Positions 62,877 to 64,000 of a DNA stretch of 64,000 nucleotides are shown here, one piece after another. The DNA is from Pedosphaera parvula Ellin514 (GTDB lineage: Bacteria; Verrucomicrobiota; Verrucomicrobiia; Limisphaerales; Pedosphaeraceae). Each line of letters begins with the position of its first letter. The stretch's first letter is position 1. The notes beneath the pieces were generated by a model that saw only the letters and a program-made list of their open reading frames with translations, searched no databases and was not told the origin of the DNA. Position numbers and translations under genes: made by a program. The DNA is taken from assembly GCF_000172555.1 (NCBI RefSeq), contig NZ_ABOX02000016.1, positions 62,001 to 126,000 on the forward strand, given 5' to 3'.

Positions 62877-64000
62877 CTATATCACTTCCACCGGACACTT
62901 CGGCATGGCATCGAGGAATGCCTGGCCGTAGCGCTTGACGAGCACGCGATTGTCGAGAACGACCACGATGCCTTTGTCGGTCTTGGTGCGGATGAGTCGG
63001 CCAACGCCTTGTCGGAATTTCAGTATGGCTTCGGGAAGTGAAAATTCACTGAACGGATTGCCTCCATGCGCTTCGATGTTTTCGATGCGCGCTTCGATGA
63101 GCGGATGATCGGGCACGGCAAAAGGCAGTCGCGTGATGATGACGTTCGACAATGCTTCGCCGGGAACATCGACGCCTTGCCAGAAGCTGTCGGTGCCGAA
63201 GAGGACGGAGTCGACGTTCTCTTTGAATTTTTCAAGCATCACGGAACGAGGTGTGCCGGTGCCCTGGACATAAACCTCCAGCTTGAGCTTGTCGAAGAAG
63301 GGCTGCATGCGGTCGGCCACGTCTTGCATCAGCGAGTAACTGGTGAACAGGACGAAGGCCTTCCCATGTGTCATCTTGATGAAATGCTCGATCCAATGAA
63401 TCAACGCATCGCGATAACCCTGGTCACGCGGGTCGGGCATTTTATTCACCACGAATAATTTCATTTGTTCTTCGTAATGGAAAGGCGTTCCAACCTGGAG
63501 CAAAGTCGCTTCCTGCGCACCGACGCGGCGAACGAAATAATTCAGTCCCGGAAATTCATTGCGCTTTTGGAATCGGGCGGGGCGTTCCGGTTCAGACTTT
63601 TTCTCAGCAGCAGCGGCCTTGGCCTTCGCGCTTTCGAGATCCTTTTCGGAAACTGAGAGCGTGGCGCTGGTCATGATGATGCTGGTATCACAGCCGAACA
63701 GACGCCGGCGCAAAAATTCCGCCACATCGACCGGCGCCGCATTCAAAGCGAAATTCTTCTGCGTTTTACCCGAGCGCTCGACCCAATAGACATAATCCTC
63801 TTCACTCTGATTGAGGAACATGGCGACTTCTTCGCGCAAATCAGCAAGGCGGCGATTGCACTCGACCAATTCCTGGCCGGTGTCCTTGTCCTCCGTCATT
63901 TTGATGAGTTCACTGACAGCTTCACGGAGGCGTTGAATGGGCAGCGTGACATTGTCCTGCACCAGTTCCGGTTTGCGGATGCGCAGTTCGGTCCAGGCGC
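62877..64000 (-). CDS. DinG-like ATP-dependent helicase, C-terminal part (5' end outside window)
   Basis: The frame is open to the end of the window (…WTELRIRKPELVQDNV), so the GTG at 63962 is not a start. Helicase motifs MTSATLSV, FVLFTSYSLM, FGTDSFWQGVDVPGEALSNVIITRLPFAVP and FRQGVGRLIRTKTDKG are those of the XPD/DinG superfamily 2 group. It unwinds DNA or R-loops 5' to 3' during repair. The iron-sulphur domain and Walker A are not in view. Confidence 0.92.
   Translation of the reverse strand, partial: AWTELRIRKPELVQDNVTLPIQRLREAVSELIKMTEDKDTGQELVECNRRLADLREEVAMFLNQSEEDYVYWVERSGKTQKNFALNAAPVDVAEFLRRRLFGCDTSIIMTSATLSVSEKDLESAKAKAAAAEKKSEPERPARFQKRNEFPGLNYFVRRVGAQEATLLQVGTPFHYEEQMKLFVVNKMPDPRDQGYRDALIHWIEHFIKMTHGKAFVLFTSYSLMQDVADRMQPFFDKLKLEVYVQGTGTPRSVMLEKFKENVDSVLFGTDSFWQGVDVPGEALSNVIITRLPFAVPDHPLIEARIENIEAHGGNPFSEFSLPEAILKFRQGVGRLIRTKTDKGIVVVLDNRVLVKRYGQAFLDAMPKCPVEVI

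Noticed and set aside
1-64000. tRNA, rRNA or riboswitch genes
   Set aside because: I looked for CCA-adjacent cloverleafs, T-loop GGTTCRA sequences and known riboswitch cores and found none I could support. A covariance-model scan would settle it.

Overview
The window looks like chromosome from a free-living Verrucomicrobiota bacterium, probably close to Pedosphaera. This is an inference, since no rRNA or tRNA is visible. The grounds are many large secreted proteins with immunoglobulin-like repeats, a shared short C-terminal module ending in F(Y/F)R-(T/A)R, a GHL10/DUF187 hydrolase, an RHS protein, an ECF sigma factor fused to a membrane domain, and typical housekeeping genes (yebC, rnc, dus, a dinG-like helicase).

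Layout. 1-1.7 kb: the 3' end of an RHS-repeat gene with a mosaic tail and a terminator. 1.7-4.2 kb: a membrane-fused ECF sigma factor and a TPR partner. 4.9-8.2 kb: a secreted NHL propeller gene coupled to a secreted GH20 hexosaminidase. 8.5-12.3 kb: small or unknown genes, a membrane cytochrome c, gene debris, and three copies (one at 4.8 kb) of a two-hairpin dispersed repeat. 12.3-16.5 kb: yebC and a GNAT gene, each broken by a one-base insertion, then an HpnN/MMPL-type RND exporter. 16.6-20.7 kb: an Mla-type lipid transport operon (aromatic-repeat envelope protein, MlaE, MlaF, MlaD). 20.7-24.2 kb: an RlmI-like methyltransferase, a two-TM protein and NDH-2. 24.2-27.3 kb: an HlyD/ABC-2 export operon. 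27.8-33.6 kb: a sodium symporter, two tandem unknown paralogues, a frameshifted aminotransferase and an alpha/beta hydrolase. 33.8-41.5 kb: a small zinc-ribbon protein, a LolCDE/MacB-like ABC system, a BtpA-family protein, RNase III and a zinc-ribbon protein. 41.8-61.3 kb: a secreted-protein region with a ThuA-like plus alpha-barrel protein, a GHL10 hydrolase, and two giant paralogues (barrel + FN3 + golvesin + 12 or 16 Ig domains) with two decayed relatives. 61.6-64 kb: dus and a dinG-like helicase that runs off the end.

The strongest unexplained signals are three. (1) A MITE-like element occurs twice (27306-27760 and 39675-39946). It has terminal inverted repeats, one copy has a perfect 10-bp target duplication, and a 15-bp internal hairpin differs between copies only by fully compensated base pairs. 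Both copies lie about 50 bp upstream of a minus-strand gene, in the same orientation. (2) A segmental duplication copied a giant Ig-repeat gene together with the 5' part of the divergent dus gene, and the second giant then grew by a precise 1020-bp (four Ig domain) higher-order repeat. (3) A two-hairpin intergenic repeat occurs three times in the first 11.5 kb.

Four single-base indels interrupt otherwise well-conserved genes (12701, about 13137, about 32462, about 32538). Their simplicity suggests draft-sequence errors, but real mutations cannot be excluded from this sequence alone.
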